Assembly: GCF_937952055.1 (NCBI RefSeq)
Contig: NZ_CALFYO010000022.1
Location: 1 to 64,000 of the forward strand
Length of the DNA: 64,000 bases
Direction: 5' to 3'
Origin: an uncultured Piscinibacter sp.
GTDB taxonomy: Bacteria; Pseudomonadota; Gammaproteobacteria; Burkholderiales; Burkholderiaceae_C
Position numbers and translations under genes: made by a program. The notes under the pieces are model-generated. The model did not search any database. It saw only the letters and a list, made by a program, of their open reading frames with translations, and was not told the DNA's origin. Positions 27,888 to 37,265 of this stretch are shown here, one piece after another; position 1 is the stretch's first letter; each line of letters begins with the position of its first letter.

Positions 27888-28877
27888 ATGAGTTTCTTTG
27901 CCGTCCTGTTCGCCCTGCTGATCGAACAGCTCAAGCCGCTGCCGCGCGACAACGTCGTCCATGACACGCTGACGGGCTGGATGCGCTGGGCGGGCCGCAA
28001 CTTCGATGCGGGCCGCGACCACCATGCGTGGGTGGTGTGGTGCGTCACCGTGCTGGTGCCGGCACTGGCCACGATGGGCATCTACCTCGCCATCGGTCAT
28101 CTCAGCCTGCTGCTGGCGTTGGGCTGGAACGTCCTGGTGCTGTACCTGACGCTGGGGTTCCGGCAGTTCAGCCATTACTTCACCGACATCCGCGACGCGT
28201 TGGAGCGCGGCGATGAAGACGACGCGCGGCGCCTGCTCGCGCAGTGGCGCCACCTCGATGCGAGCGAACTGCCGCGCACCGAACTGCTGCGTCATGTCAT
28301 CGAGCACTCGCTGCTCGCGGCGCACCGGCATGTGTTCGGCGTGTTCTTCTGGTTCGTGCTGCTGTCCGCGCTCGGCCTCGGCCCGGCCGGCGCGGTGCTC
28401 TATCGCATGGCAGAGCTGGCCAGCCGCTACTGGGCCTTCAAGAGCCGCACGGTGGGCGCGCCGATCAACGAGCGGCTGATGCGGCGCTCACAGTGGCTGT
28501 TCGGCCTGATCGACCACGTGCCGGCACGGCTGACTGCCTTCGGCTTCGCGGTGGTCGGCAACTTCGAGGAGGCCATCACGTGCTGGCGCCGTGACGCCGG
28601 ACTGTGGCAGCACGAGAACGAGGGCATCATCCTGGCCGCTGCGGCCGGCGCGGTGGGCGTGCAACTCGGCGGCAGCGCCGCCCCGGGGGTCACTCCGGAT
28701 CGCTCCAAGACCTTCGAGGCCGGGGCCTTGCCCGAGGCCGCGGGGGCTGAGGGGTCCACGCCGGGCCTGCCGCCGGTGACCGGCCATCTGCGCAGCATCG
28801 TCGGCCTGGTGTGGCGCTCGGTGGTGCTGTGGATGCTGCTGCTGGCCTTGCTGTCGCTGGCCAACCTCATCGGCTGA
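27888..28877 (+). CDS. CobD/CbiB-family membrane protein
   Basis: A 329-residue protein starting MSFFAVLFALLIEQLKPLPR, with four or five membrane segments. It resembles the CobD/CbiB and AmpE group of Burkholderiales (GWMRWAGRNFDAG; FWFVLLSALGLGPAGAVLYRMA; FGLIDHVPARLTAFGFAVVGNFEEA). CobD/CbiB makes adenosylcobinamide phosphate in cobalamin synthesis, but no other cob genes are nearby, so this may be the AmpE-like branch with a signalling or unknown role. It converges on rsgA with a 7-base gap. Confidence 0.75.
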   Translation: MSFFAVLFALLIEQLKPLPRDNVVHDTLTGWMRWAGRNFDAGRDHHAWVVWCVTVLVPALATMGIYLAIGHLSLLLALGWNVLVLYLTLGFRQFSHYFTDIRDALERGDEDDARRLLAQWRHLDASELPRTELLRHVIEHSLLAAHRHVFGVFFWFVLLSALGLGPAGAVLYRMAELASRYWAFKSRTVGAPINERLMRRSQWLFGLIDHVPARLTAFGFAVVGNFEEAITCWRRDAGLWQHENEGIILAAAAGAVGVQLGGSAAPGVTPDRSKTFEAGALPEAAGAEGSTPGLPPVTGHLRSIVGLVWRSVVLWMLLLALLSLANLIG

Positions 28878-28884
28878 CGCCGGT

Positions 28885-29793
28885 TCAGTAGCGCGAGCGA
28901 TTCAGCTCGGCGAGGATCTCGCAGTAGATGCGGTGGCGCGATGCGGTGATCTGCCCGCACTGCACTGCGGCGAGCACGCCGCAGCCGGGTTCCTGAACGT
29001 GGGTGCAGTTGTAGAAGCGGCATTGGGTGGAGGGCGCGCGGAAGTCCGGCATCAGCGCGGCAAGCTGCTGCGCGTCCACCTGGCGCAGGCCGAACTCCTG
29101 GAATCCCGGTGAATCGATCAGCGCCGTGGTGCGCTGCGCATCCAGCCAGTACCACTGCGTGGTCGTCGTCGTGTGCCGGCCGGAGTTCAGCGAGCGCGAG
29201 ATCTCGCCGACCTGCGCGCCGGCGTCTGGCACGAGCAGGTTGATCAGCGTGCTCTTGCCGGTGCCGCTGGGCCCCAGTACCAGCGTCGCCCTGGCCTGCA
29301 GCAGCGGCGCCAGCGCCGCGCGGCTGGCCTCGGGTCGCGCCTTCAGCGCCACCTCGTGGACCGCTATGCCCATCGCGGCGTAGGGTGCGAGCCGCTCGCG
29401 GGCCGCGGCGATCGCCGGCAGATCTGCCTTGTTCAGCACGATGGAGGCGGGGATGCCGGCGGCCTCGGCGGCGATCAGCGCGCGGGCGAGCTGCGACTCG
29501 CTGAACACCGGCTCGGCGGCCACCAGCACGAGCAGTTGGTCCAGGTTGGCGGCGAAGGACTTGGTCTTCCACTCGTCCTGCCGGTGCATCAGGTTTCGAC
29601 GTGGCTCCACCGCCTCGATCACGCCCTCGCCTTCGGAGGTGGGCATCCAGCGCACGCGGTCGCCGACCACACAGTCGCTCCTCTTGCCGCGCGGCGTGCA
29701 GTGCATGCGCCGGCCTTCCGGCGTCTCGACAGTGTAGTGGCGGCCGTGGCCGGCCACCACGAGCCCGAGGTCGAGTTCGGTGTGCTGCGTCAA
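28885..29793 (-). CDS. rsgA: Ribosome small-subunit-dependent GTPase A
   Basis: A 302-residue circularly permuted GTPase that checks late 30S assembly. In order: an OB fold with GDRVRWMP; the NKAD box (G4) ahead of the P-loop GPSGTGKSTLINLL (G1); DSPGFQEFG (G3); and a zinc site with C-x5-C-x-H-x5-C spacing in CRFYNCTHVQEPGC. I infer a TTG start at 29793 because it overlaps the phhB stop by 4 bases (TTGA) and gives the normal length. The only longer candidate would run far into phhB, and the next ATG falls inside the OB fold. Confidence 0.92.
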   Translation of the reverse strand: MTQHTELDLGLVVAGHGRHYTVETPEGRRMHCTPRGKRSDCVVGDRVRWMPTSEGEGVIEAVEPRRNLMHRQDEWKTKSFAANLDQLLVLVAAEPVFSESQLARALIAAEAAGIPASIVLNKADLPAIAAARERLAPYAAMGIAVHEVALKARPEASRAALAPLLQARATLVLGPSGTGKSTLINLLVPDAGAQVGEISRSLNSGRHTTTTTQWYWLDAQRTTALIDSPGFQEFGLRQVDAQQLAALMPDFRAPSTQCRFYNCTHVQEPGCGVLAAVQCGQITASRHRIYCEILAELNRSRY

Positions 29794-30122
29794 GCGACGA
29801 AGGCCACCAGCGCGTCCGCCTTGGCCGCGCAGATGAAGTCGTTGACCGAGATGCCGCCCACCGAGTGGGTGTCGAAGCGCACCACGCAACGGTCGTAGAA
29901 CACACGCAGCTCGGGGTGGTGATCCTCGGCGTTGGCGATCCAGGCCAGCGCGTTCACGAAGGCGATCGTCTCGTGGTAGTTCCTGAAGCTGAATGTCTTC
30001 TCGATGGCGCCGTTCGACAGCTGCCAGCCGCTGACCTGGGCGAGGTGGTCACGGATCGCCTCCGCGCTCATCGGCGCACCGCCCTCGAGGCCCTTGCAAC
30101 GTTGGTGGAGCAGATTCGTCAT
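29790..30122 (-). CDS. phhB: 4a-hydroxytetrahydrobiopterin dehydratase
   Basis: A 110-residue pterin-4a-carbinolamine dehydratase. The active-site signature is NAEDHHPELRVFYDRCVVRFDTHSVGGIS, with the histidine pair and later His, quoted here by position ~62-90. It regenerates the pterin cofactor of phenylalanine hydroxylase and can also help other pterin enzymes. It lies 7 bases after the M48 protease gene and overlaps rsgA by 4 bases. Confidence 0.92.
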   Translation of the reverse strand: MTNLLHQRCKGLEGGAPMSAEAIRDHLAQVSGWQLSNGAIEKTFSFRNYHETIAFVNALAWIANAEDHHPELRVFYDRCVVRFDTHSVGGISVNDFICAAKADALVAFVA

Positions 30123-30129
30123 GGTTGCC

Positions 30130-31401
30130 TCATGCTGCCGGACGCGCCATCGCCGCGAGACGTTCCGAGGCCGGCGGATGCGAGTAGTAGAACTTCACGT
30201 AGACCGGGTCGGGCGTCAGCGTGGCGGCGTTGTCCTCGTGCAGCTTCAGCAGCGCGGCAGCGAGGTCGGCGCCGCTGGCCTGCCGGCAGGCGTAGGCGTC
30301 GGCCTGGAACTCGTGGCGCCGCGACAGCTGAGCGAGCAGCGGCGAGATGAAGAAGCCGAACACCGGTGCGACGAGCAGGAACAGCAGCAGGGCAAGCGCG
30401 TCGTTCGGCGCGCCGATGTTCGGCTCCACGCCCAGGCCCGCGTAGAACCAGGCTTGGCCCGACATCCAGCCCAGCAGTGCGAAGCCCGCCAGGCTGATGC
30501 CGAACATCGCGACGATGCGCTTGAGCACGTGCCGGTGCCTGAAGTGGCCGAGCTCGTGGGCGAGCACCGCCTCCACCTCGCTGGGCGTCAGCTTGGACAG
30601 CAGCGTGTCGAAGAACACCACGCGCTTGGCGGCGCCGAAGCCGGTGAAGTAGGCATTGGCATGGGCCGAGCGCCGGCTGCCGTCCATCACGAACAGGCCC
30701 TTGGCCGTGAAGCCGCACCGCGCCATCAGCGCCTGCACGCGTGCCTTGAGCGACTCGTCGGCGAGTGGCTCGAACTTGTTGAACAGCGGCGCGATCACCG
30801 TCGGGTAGAGCACCAGGATGAGCAGGTTGAAGCCCATCCACGCGGCCCAGGCCCACAGCCACCACAGTGCCCCGGCAGCGCCCATGATCCACAGGATCAG
30901 CGCGGCGATCGGCAGCCCGACGACGGCGCCGACGACGAGGCCCTTGAGTGCATCGGCCAGATAGAGCTTCCAGGTCATGCGGTTGAAGCCGAAGCGCTGC
31001 TCGATGCGAAAGGTGCTGTAGATCTCGAACGGCGCGTCGAGTACGCCCGCGGCGAGCGCGAAGGCGGCCAGCAGTGCGAGTTGATAGCCCATGTCGCCAA
31101 GCCGCGGCTGCAGCGCATCGCGCACGGTACCGTTGAGCGCGTCCAGCCCGCCCAGCAGCGTCCAGCCGAGCAGCACCGCGGCGCCGAAGGCGGTGGACAG
31201 CAGCCCGAAACGCCCCTTGGCGAGTGTGTAGTCGGCCGCCTTCTGGTGCGCGGCCAAGGCAATGGTGGCCGCGAACGCGGTCGGCACGCGGTCGCGATGG
31301 GCCGACACGTGGCGCATCTGGCGCGTGGCCAGCCAGTACTTCAGCGCCAGCGAGACGAGCAGCGCGGCCACGAAGCACGAAGTGAGGAGCAGGGATTGCA
31401 T
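30130..31401 (-). CDS. M48-family (Ste24/CAAX-prenyl-protease-like) membrane metallopeptidase
   Basis: A 423-residue membrane protease with several hydrophobic segments and the zinc motif HELGH at 282-286 (His282, Glu283, His286). The third ligand is expected in RHEFQADAYACR near residue 365. The order of membrane segments and the DGSRRSAHANAYFTGFG block match the Ste24 group. In bacteria these proteins act in membrane protein quality control rather than prenyl processing. The gene is upstream of phhB-rsgA and divergent from orn (63 bases). Confidence 0.9.
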   Translation of the reverse strand: MQSLLLTSCFVAALLVSLALKYWLATRQMRHVSAHRDRVPTAFAATIALAAHQKAADYTLAKGRFGLLSTAFGAAVLLGWTLLGGLDALNGTVRDALQPRLGDMGYQLALLAAFALAAGVLDAPFEIYSTFRIEQRFGFNRMTWKLYLADALKGLVVGAVVGLPIAALILWIMGAAGALWWLWAWAAWMGFNLLILVLYPTVIAPLFNKFEPLADESLKARVQALMARCGFTAKGLFVMDGSRRSAHANAYFTGFGAAKRVVFFDTLLSKLTPSEVEAVLAHELGHFRHRHVLKRIVAMFGISLAGFALLGWMSGQAWFYAGLGVEPNIGAPNDALALLLFLLVAPVFGFFISPLLAQLSRRHEFQADAYACRQASGADLAAALLKLHEDNAATLTPDPVYVKFYYSHPPASERLAAMARPAA

Positions 31402-31464
31402 GGCCGCAAGTGTAGAACTGCGAGAATGCCCCCCGGCTCCGCAACCTCTCTTCTCCAGTTTTTC

Positions 31465-32022
31465 ATGAGCGACATCCTGACCCCGAACGAGCAGAACCTG
31501 GTGTGGATCGACCTGGAAATGACCGGCCTGGTGCCGGAGCGCGACCGCGTCATCGAGGTGGCGGTGGTGGTGACCGACGCGAACCTGAACTGCCGCACCG
31601 AGGGCCCGGTGTTCGCCATCCACCAGAGCGACGCCACGCTCGACGCCATGGACGCCTGGAACAAGGGCACCCACGGCCGCAGCGGCCTGATCGACCGCGT
31701 GAAGGCCTCGACCGTCGACGAGAGCGCGGCCACCGCGCAGGTGATCGAGTTCCTCAAGCGGTTCGTCCCGGCGGGCAAGTCACCGATGTGCGGCAACAGC
31801 ATCTGCCAGGACCGACGCTTCCTCGCCATCCACATGCCCGCGCTGGAAGCCTTCTTCCACTACCGCAACCTCGACGTCAGCACCCTCAAGGAGCTGGCGA
31901 AGCGCTGGAAGCCGGAGATCATGGCCGGCTTCAAGAAGGCCCAGGCTCACACTGCGCTGGCCGACATCCACGAGTCGATCGACGAACTGGCCTACTACCG
32001 CGAGCACTTCCTGGCCAGGTAG
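31465..32022 (+). CDS. orn: Oligoribonuclease
   Basis: A 185-residue DEDDh 3'-5' exonuclease that degrades 2-5-mer RNAs and pGpG, so it also completes c-di-GMP turnover. The DEDD residues lie in VWIDLEMTGL, GNSICQDRRFL and HTALADIHESIDEL, the last giving the catalytic His. The ATG at 31465 follows TTTTTC and yields the standard start MSDILTPNEQNLVWIDLEMT. It converges on the DUF2087 gene. Confidence 0.95.
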   Translation: MSDILTPNEQNLVWIDLEMTGLVPERDRVIEVAVVVTDANLNCRTEGPVFAIHQSDATLDAMDAWNKGTHGRSGLIDRVKASTVDESAATAQVIEFLKRFVPAGKSPMCGNSICQDRRFLAIHMPALEAFFHYRNLDVSTLKELAKRWKPEIMAGFKKAQAHTALADIHESIDELAYYREHFLAR

Positions 32023-32028
32023 TCCGGC

Positions 32029-32577
32029 TCAGCCGGCGCCACGCCCGCGCAACGCGCGCATCAGCGCCACGGCCTCGGCGTCGGGCCGCCGCGGCAGCTT
32101 GCGGTACTCGGCGCCGCCATCGGTGCGCGCCAGCAGCTTCATCGCGACCAGCTCGCGGCGCAGCGTGCAGTGGTCGCCGAACAGGTGCCAGGCCTTGAGC
32201 AACTCGTTGACCTCGCGCTCGCTGTAGCGGCGCTTGCCGTCGAAGCGCATCCACAGGCCCCACAGCATCAGGCGCTGCACGCTGAACCTGATCGGCCAAC
32301 GCACCAGCCGGCCGTGCGCGTCGAACTGGCGCAACGCCTTGGCGGCGGTGTCGGTCAGCGTCGCAGCCGGCTCAGGGGACTCTGGCAGCGGCGCCGCGGG
32401 TTGCGCCTTCAGACTCTGGAAGTTTCGGTGGCCGGCGGCGCGGGCCAGCATGTTGAGCAGCTCGACATGGCCGGGCGGCCGTTGCAGCCGCTCGTGCGCG
32501 GCTTTCAGATCTCGGCCGAGCGCTTTGGCGAAGCTGGAGATGTCGGCCGCATGCAGCGGAACGTCGGTACGGGTCAT
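32029..32577 (-). CDS. DUF2087-domain protein
   Basis: A 182-residue soluble protein. The C-terminal ~80 residues (from GRLVRWPIRFSVQRLMLWGLW through KRRYSEREVNELLKAWH to ALLRRELV-like helices) fit the DUF2087 domain, a winged-helix-like fold sometimes attached to transcription regulators. The N-terminal ~60 residues (AADISSFAKALGRDL, NMLARAAGHRNFQSLKA) look like a short helical region often seen in glyoxalase-related regulators. A DNA-binding role is possible but unproven. Confidence 0.75.
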   Translation of the reverse strand: MTRTDVPLHAADISSFAKALGRDLKAAHERLQRPPGHVELLNMLARAAGHRNFQSLKAQPAAPLPESPEPAATLTDTAAKALRQFDAHGRLVRWPIRFSVQRLMLWGLWMRFDGKRRYSEREVNELLKAWHLFGDHCTLRRELVAMKLLARTDGGAEYRKLPRRPDAEAVALMRALRGRGAG

Positions 32578-32742
32578 GAGGGTCTCCGTCCTTCATGCGC
32601 CAAGCTCGTTGCCAAGCCGCCGGGGGTTGCCGACTTCCGGCCCGGCGCACGCGGAGGCGACCAAGCAGGGAGGAGATGGCAGGTTTAGCTCGCACGTCGT
32701 GCGCGGCAACGCCTGGGTGAACTGCCGACCGGTGCGCGGATT

Positions 32743-33798
32743 CTAGAGCAGCGCGATGCGCTGCGCGGCGCCGTCCAGCGACGCGGCGCTGCCGTCCCAC
32801 TGGAGCACCTGCACCGGCTGCGAGAAGCCGGCGAAGTTGCGTTTCATCGACTGCAGGTAGACAGGGTCGTAGTGGCTGACCAGCAGGTGACGCACCACCT
32901 CGCGGGTGCGGCCGGCTCGGGCCGCTTCCTGCCAGCCGTTGACCACCTCGTGGCCGCGCAGCACGCGAAGCGCGTCCAGGCGCCGGCAGAAGGTCTCGCT
33001 GTCGCGCACGAAGAAGTCGTAGTCCTCCATCAACAGCTGCACCCGGGCGTCGAGCGGCAGATCCAGTCGAAAGCAGGGGGCGGCGCGCATGCGCTCGATC
33101 AGTCTCTCGGGCACGCGCAGGTCGCCGATCTTCCTGCTCTCGCTCTCGACGATCACCGTCTTGGCCGGGTCGAGCCGGCGCAGCGCGTCCCAGACGCGCG
33201 ACTCGAACTGCTTCTGCCCGGGCTGGGGGCTGCCCGGCACCAGGCCCAGCACCGAGCCGCGGTGGTTGGCGAGCGCCTCCAGATCGAGCACCTGCACGCC
33301 GATGTCCGCCAGCCGCTGCAGCAGCCGGCTCTTGCCCGATCCGGTGGTGCCGCAGACGACGCGGAAGTCGAAGCGCTGCGGCAGATCTTCCAGCGCCGCG
33401 ATCACCGCGCGCCGGTACTCGCGGTAGCCGCCGTCGAGCAGGTGGACGCGAAAGCCGATCGCCGACAGCACGGTGGCCAGCGAGCCGCTGCGCTGGCCAC
33501 CGCGCCAGCAGTAGACCAGCGGTGTCCAGTCCTTCGGCTTGTCCATCGCCTCGCGCTCGATGTGCGCGGCGATGTTGCGTGCCACCAGTGCCGCCCCGCG
33601 CTTGCGTGCCGCGAAGGGCGAGACCTGCTTGTACTCGGTGCCGACCAGCGCGCGCTCGGCGTCGTCCAGGCTCGGCCAGTTGATCGCGCCGGGCAGTCGG
33701 TCCTCGGCGTACTCGCTCGGCGATCGCGCATCGATCACCGCATCGAACTCGGCGAGCCGCGCCAGCGCATCGGCGGCGGAGATGGTGACGAGCGGCAT
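32743..33798 (-). CDS. mnmH: tRNA 2-selenouridine synthase
   Basis: A 351-residue enzyme (SelU/YbbB) that converts 2-thiouridine at tRNA position 34 to geranylated and then seleno-uridine using selenophosphate. An N-terminal rhodanese domain carries the essential Cys97 (VYCWRGGQRSGS). A P-loop domain follows with GTTGSGKS at 150-157. Its ATG overlaps the glnD stop by one base (TGATG). Its presence implies that selenophosphate synthetase (selD) is encoded elsewhere in the genome. Confidence 0.93.
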   Translation of the reverse strand: MPLVTISAADALARLAEFDAVIDARSPSEYAEDRLPGAINWPSLDDAERALVGTEYKQVSPFAARKRGAALVARNIAAHIEREAMDKPKDWTPLVYCWRGGQRSGSLATVLSAIGFRVHLLDGGYREYRRAVIAALEDLPQRFDFRVVCGTTGSGKSRLLQRLADIGVQVLDLEALANHRGSVLGLVPGSPQPGQKQFESRVWDALRRLDPAKTVIVESESRKIGDLRVPERLIERMRAAPCFRLDLPLDARVQLLMEDYDFFVRDSETFCRRLDALRVLRGHEVVNGWQEAARAGRTREVVRHLLVSHYDPVYLQSMKRNFAGFSQPVQVLQWDGSAASLDGAAQRIALL

Positions 33799-36461
33799 CA
33801 GGGGCTGATCGCGTCGAGCAGCTCGCTCTCGATCTCGATCTGCTTCTTGTTCTGCTGCAGTGCCGACCCGTCGACCAGGAAGGTGTCCTCCACCCGTTCG
33901 CCCAGCGTGGTGATCTTGGCGAGCTGCAGGTTGACGTGGTGGCGTGCCAGCACGCGGGCGATGGCGTAGAGCAGGCCGGAGCGGTCGCTGGTGGACACGC
34001 CGAGCAGCCAGCGCTGGGCACGTTCGTCGGGGCGCAGCGTCACGCGCGGCGTGATCGGGAAGGACTTGACGCGTCGCGAGAGCCGCCCGCGGCTGGGTTC
34101 GGGCAGCGGGCCGGTGTCGGCCAGGGCCTGCCCGAGCTGCGTCTCGACCAGCGAGATCAGGTCGCGGTAATGCGTCGGTTCGTGGCCCTCGAGCTGCGGG
34201 CTGGTCACCTGGAAGGTGTCGAGCGCGAACCCGGCGCGCGTGGTGTGCACCTTGGCGTCGAGGATGTTGAAGCCGGCGCCGTCGAAGTAGCCGCAGATGC
34301 GCGCGAACAAGTCGGGCCGGTCGGGTGCGTAGACCAGCACCTGCAGGCCTTCGCCCAGCGACGACGGACGCGCCTTGACGACCGGATCCTTCGTCTGGAC
34401 GTGGCGGAACAGCGAGCGTGCATGCCAAGCGATGTCGCCGGCGTCGTGGCGCGCGAAGTAGCTGACCTCCAGCGTCTTCCACAGCGGCCCCTCGGTGTCG
34501 GGCAGCATCGAGTGCAGGTTGAGCAGGTGACGCGCCTCTTCCTTGCGCGCCTCGATCTCCGCGTCGAGGTTGGGCTTGGCGCCGCCCAGGGCGCGCAGCG
34601 TCCAGCGGTAGAGATCCTCCAGCAGCTTGCCCTTCCAGGCATTCCACACCTTCGGGCTGGTGCCGCGGATGTCGGCCACGGTCAGCAGGTACAGGCCGGT
34701 CAGGTAGCGCGGATTGCCGACGCGCTTCGCGAAGTCCTGTATCACCTCGGGGTCGGAGAGGTCCTCCTTCTGCGCGATGCGCGACATGCGCAGGTGCTCG
34801 CGCACGAGGAACTCGATCAGGGCGGCATCTTCGCGCCCGATGGCGTGATCGCGACAGAAACGCCGCACCTCGGCGGCGCCGAGCTCGGAGTGGTCGCCCC
34901 CACGGCCCTTGGCGACGTCGTGGAACAGGGCGGCGACGTAGAGGATCCAGGGCTTGTCCCAGGTCAGCGCGAGCTGGGTGCAGAACGGATACTCGTGGGC
35001 GTGCTCGGGAATGAAGAAGCGGCGCACGTTGCGCAGCACCATCAGGATGTGCTGGTCCACCGTGTAGACGTGGAACAGGTCATGCTGCATCTGCCCGACG
35101 ATGCGCCGGAACACCCACAGGTAGCGCCCCAGCACTGACGTCTGGTTCATCAGCCGGAAGGCGTGCGTCTGGCCTTCCTTCTCCTGCAGGATCTGCACGA
35201 AGGTGGCGCGGTTCACAGGATCGCGGCGAAATTCGGCGCCCATCTGTTCGCGCGCGTTGTACAGCGCCCGCAGCGTGCGCGCGGACAGGCCCTTGACACC
35301 CACCGTCTGCTGGTAGGCCAGGAAAGTGCGCAGGATCGCGTGGGGATGGCGCTGGTAGAGATCGTCGCTCGCCACCTCGAGCATGCCGCCGCGCTCGAGG
35401 AAGAACTCGTCGATCGGGCGCATCGGGGCATCCTGCGAGCCGGCGACGCGCTCCTCGATGTTGAGCATGAGGATCTGGTTCAGCTGGGCCACCGCCTTGG
35501 CCGCCCAATAGTAGCGGCGCATCAGCACTTCCGAGGCGCGCTGGCCCGGCACGGACCGGTAGCCGAAGCTCTCGGCCACGGCGGTCTGCAGATCGAACAC
35601 GAGGCGGTCCTCGCGGCGGTTGGCGATGATGTGCAGGCGCGCGCGGATGAGCTTGAGCAGGCCCTCGTTGCGCTGCAACTGCTTGACCTCGAAGGGCGTG
35701 ATCAGGCCCTTGGCAGCCAGCTCGTTCCAGTTCTTGCCCAGGCCGGCGGCACGCGCCACCCAGATCACCACCTGCAGGTCGCGCAGGCCGCCCGGGCTTT
35801 CCTTGCAGTTCGGTTCCAGCGCGTAGGGCGTGTCCTCGTATTTCTGGTGTCGCTGGATCATCTCCAGCGTCTTCGCTCTCAGGAAGGCGCGGGGGTCCAT
35901 GGCCCGCGTGTTGGCGTGGCGGAAGGTGGTGAAGACGCGGCGGGAGCCGCACAGGTAGCGGCTCTCCAGCAGCGCGGTCTGCACGGTGACGTCGCGCTCC
36001 GCCTCGGTAAGGCACTCGTCGACCGTGCGCACGCTCGAGCCGATCTCCAGGCCGATGTCCCAGCAGGCGGTGATGAAGCCTTCGATCGCCGCCTGCGTGG
36101 CGCCCGCGTCGGCATCGGGCTGGCGCACCGCTGCCGGCGGCAGCAGCACCAGCACGTCGACGTCGGAATGCGGGAACAGCTCGCCGCGTCCGTAGCCGCC
36201 GACCGCCAGCAGCGCGGCGCCGGCAGGCATGCCCGAGCGCGCCCACAGCGCCTGAAGCGTGGCATCGACATGCTTGGCCAGCGCCTTCAGCAGCCGCGAG
36301 GCTGCCGGCGTGCTGGCACGCGAGGTCTGGAAGTGCTGCAGCAGCTCGGCCTTGCCCTGACGGAAGCGATGGCGCAGCTCGGTCACGCTGGTCGCTGCGG
36401 CACTCGCGTCGACGCGGTCGGGAATGGCGGCAGCCACGGTCTTTGTGCCCCGGGACGCCAC
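33798..36461 (-). CDS. glnD: [Protein-PII] uridylyltransferase/uridylyl-removing enzyme
   Basis: An 887-residue nitrogen sensor that uridylylates and de-uridylylates PII. The nucleotidyltransferase site is AVGGYGRGELFPHSDVDVLV near residue 90. The central HD domain has ALFHDVAKGRGGDHSELGA (~515), and two C-terminal ACT domains (LVYAPDRPDLFARICGYF; LGVSTSDRSGLLYAIARVLARH) bind glutamine. Start is GTG at 36461, immediately after the map stop with no gap. It is encoded between map and mnmH. Confidence 0.95.
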   Translation of the reverse strand: MASRGTKTVAAAIPDRVDASAAATSVTELRHRFRQGKAELLQHFQTSRASTPAASRLLKALAKHVDATLQALWARSGMPAGAALLAVGGYGRGELFPHSDVDVLVLLPPAAVRQPDADAGATQAAIEGFITACWDIGLEIGSSVRTVDECLTEAERDVTVQTALLESRYLCGSRRVFTTFRHANTRAMDPRAFLRAKTLEMIQRHQKYEDTPYALEPNCKESPGGLRDLQVVIWVARAAGLGKNWNELAAKGLITPFEVKQLQRNEGLLKLIRARLHIIANRREDRLVFDLQTAVAESFGYRSVPGQRASEVLMRRYYWAAKAVAQLNQILMLNIEERVAGSQDAPMRPIDEFFLERGGMLEVASDDLYQRHPHAILRTFLAYQQTVGVKGLSARTLRALYNAREQMGAEFRRDPVNRATFVQILQEKEGQTHAFRLMNQTSVLGRYLWVFRRIVGQMQHDLFHVYTVDQHILMVLRNVRRFFIPEHAHEYPFCTQLALTWDKPWILYVAALFHDVAKGRGGDHSELGAAEVRRFCRDHAIGREDAALIEFLVREHLRMSRIAQKEDLSDPEVIQDFAKRVGNPRYLTGLYLLTVADIRGTSPKVWNAWKGKLLEDLYRWTLRALGGAKPNLDAEIEARKEEARHLLNLHSMLPDTEGPLWKTLEVSYFARHDAGDIAWHARSLFRHVQTKDPVVKARPSSLGEGLQVLVYAPDRPDLFARICGYFDGAGFNILDAKVHTTRAGFALDTFQVTSPQLEGHEPTHYRDLISLVETQLGQALADTGPLPEPSRGRLSRRVKSFPITPRVTLRPDERAQRWLLGVSTSDRSGLLYAIARVLARHHVNLQLAKITTLGERVEDTFLVDGSALQQNKKQIEIESELLDAISP

Positions 36462-37265
36462 TCAGGCGCCGACGAAGACCGGCGGCGGCGGGCTGCCGGC
36501 CGACAGCGTCAGCACCTCGTAGCCGGTGTCGGTGACCAGCACGGTGTGCTCCCACTGGGCGGACAGCGAGCGGTCCTTGGTGACGATGGTCCAGCCGTCG
36601 CCCATTTCGCGGATGTCGCGCTTGCCGGCGTTGATCATCGGCTCGATGGTGAAGGTCATGCCCGGCACGAGCTCCTCCAGCGTGCCGGGGCGCCCGTAAT
36701 GCAGGACCTGCGGCTCCTCGTGGAACTTGCGGCCGATGCCGTGGCCGCAGAACTCGCGCACCACCGAGAAGCCATTGCTCTCGGCGAAGGTCTGGATGGT
36801 GTGGCCGATGTCGCCCAGGCGCGCGCCAGGCTTGACCTTGACGATGCCCTTCCACATTGCCTCGTAGGTCATCTGGCACAGCCGCCTGGCGGCGATGGAG
36901 CCCTCGCCGACGACGAACATGCGGCTGGTGTCGCCGTGCCAGCCGTCCTTGATGACGGTGACGTCGATGTTGACGATGTCGCCGTTCTTCAGCGCTCGGT
37001 CGTTGGGGATGCCGTGGCAGACCTGGTGGTTGATCGAGGTGCACACCGACTTCGGGTAGGGCGAGTAGCCCGGCGGCGCGTAGTTCAGCGGCGCCGGAAC
37101 CGCTCCCTGCACGTTCACGATGTGGTCGTGGGCGAGCTTGTCGAGCTGCTCGGTGGTGACGCCGGGCTTGACGTGCGGCGTGAGCATGTCCAGAACTTCG
37201 GAAGCCAGCCGGCCGGCGAGCCGCATGCCCTCAATGTCGGCTGCGGTCTTGATCGTGATCGTCAT
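36462..37265 (-). CDS. map: Methionine aminopeptidase, type I
   Basis: A 267-residue enzyme removing N-terminal methionine. The five metal ligands fall in NIDVTVIKDGWHGDTSRMF (two Asp), GHGIGRKFHEEP (His), FTIEPMI (Glu) and QWEHTVLV (Glu). A GATAAT -10-like element (37278-37273) lies only 7 bases before the ATG, so the transcript may be nearly leaderless. It is the first gene of map-glnD-mnmH and divergent from purL. Confidence 0.95.
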   Translation of the reverse strand: MTITIKTAADIEGMRLAGRLASEVLDMLTPHVKPGVTTEQLDKLAHDHIVNVQGAVPAPLNYAPPGYSPYPKSVCTSINHQVCHGIPNDRALKNGDIVNIDVTVIKDGWHGDTSRMFVVGEGSIAARRLCQMTYEAMWKGIVKVKPGARLGDIGHTIQTFAESNGFSVVREFCGHGIGRKFHEEPQVLHYGRPGTLEELVPGMTFTIEPMINAGKRDIREMGDGWTIVTKDRSLSAQWEHTVLVTDTGYEVLTLSAGSPPPPVFVGA

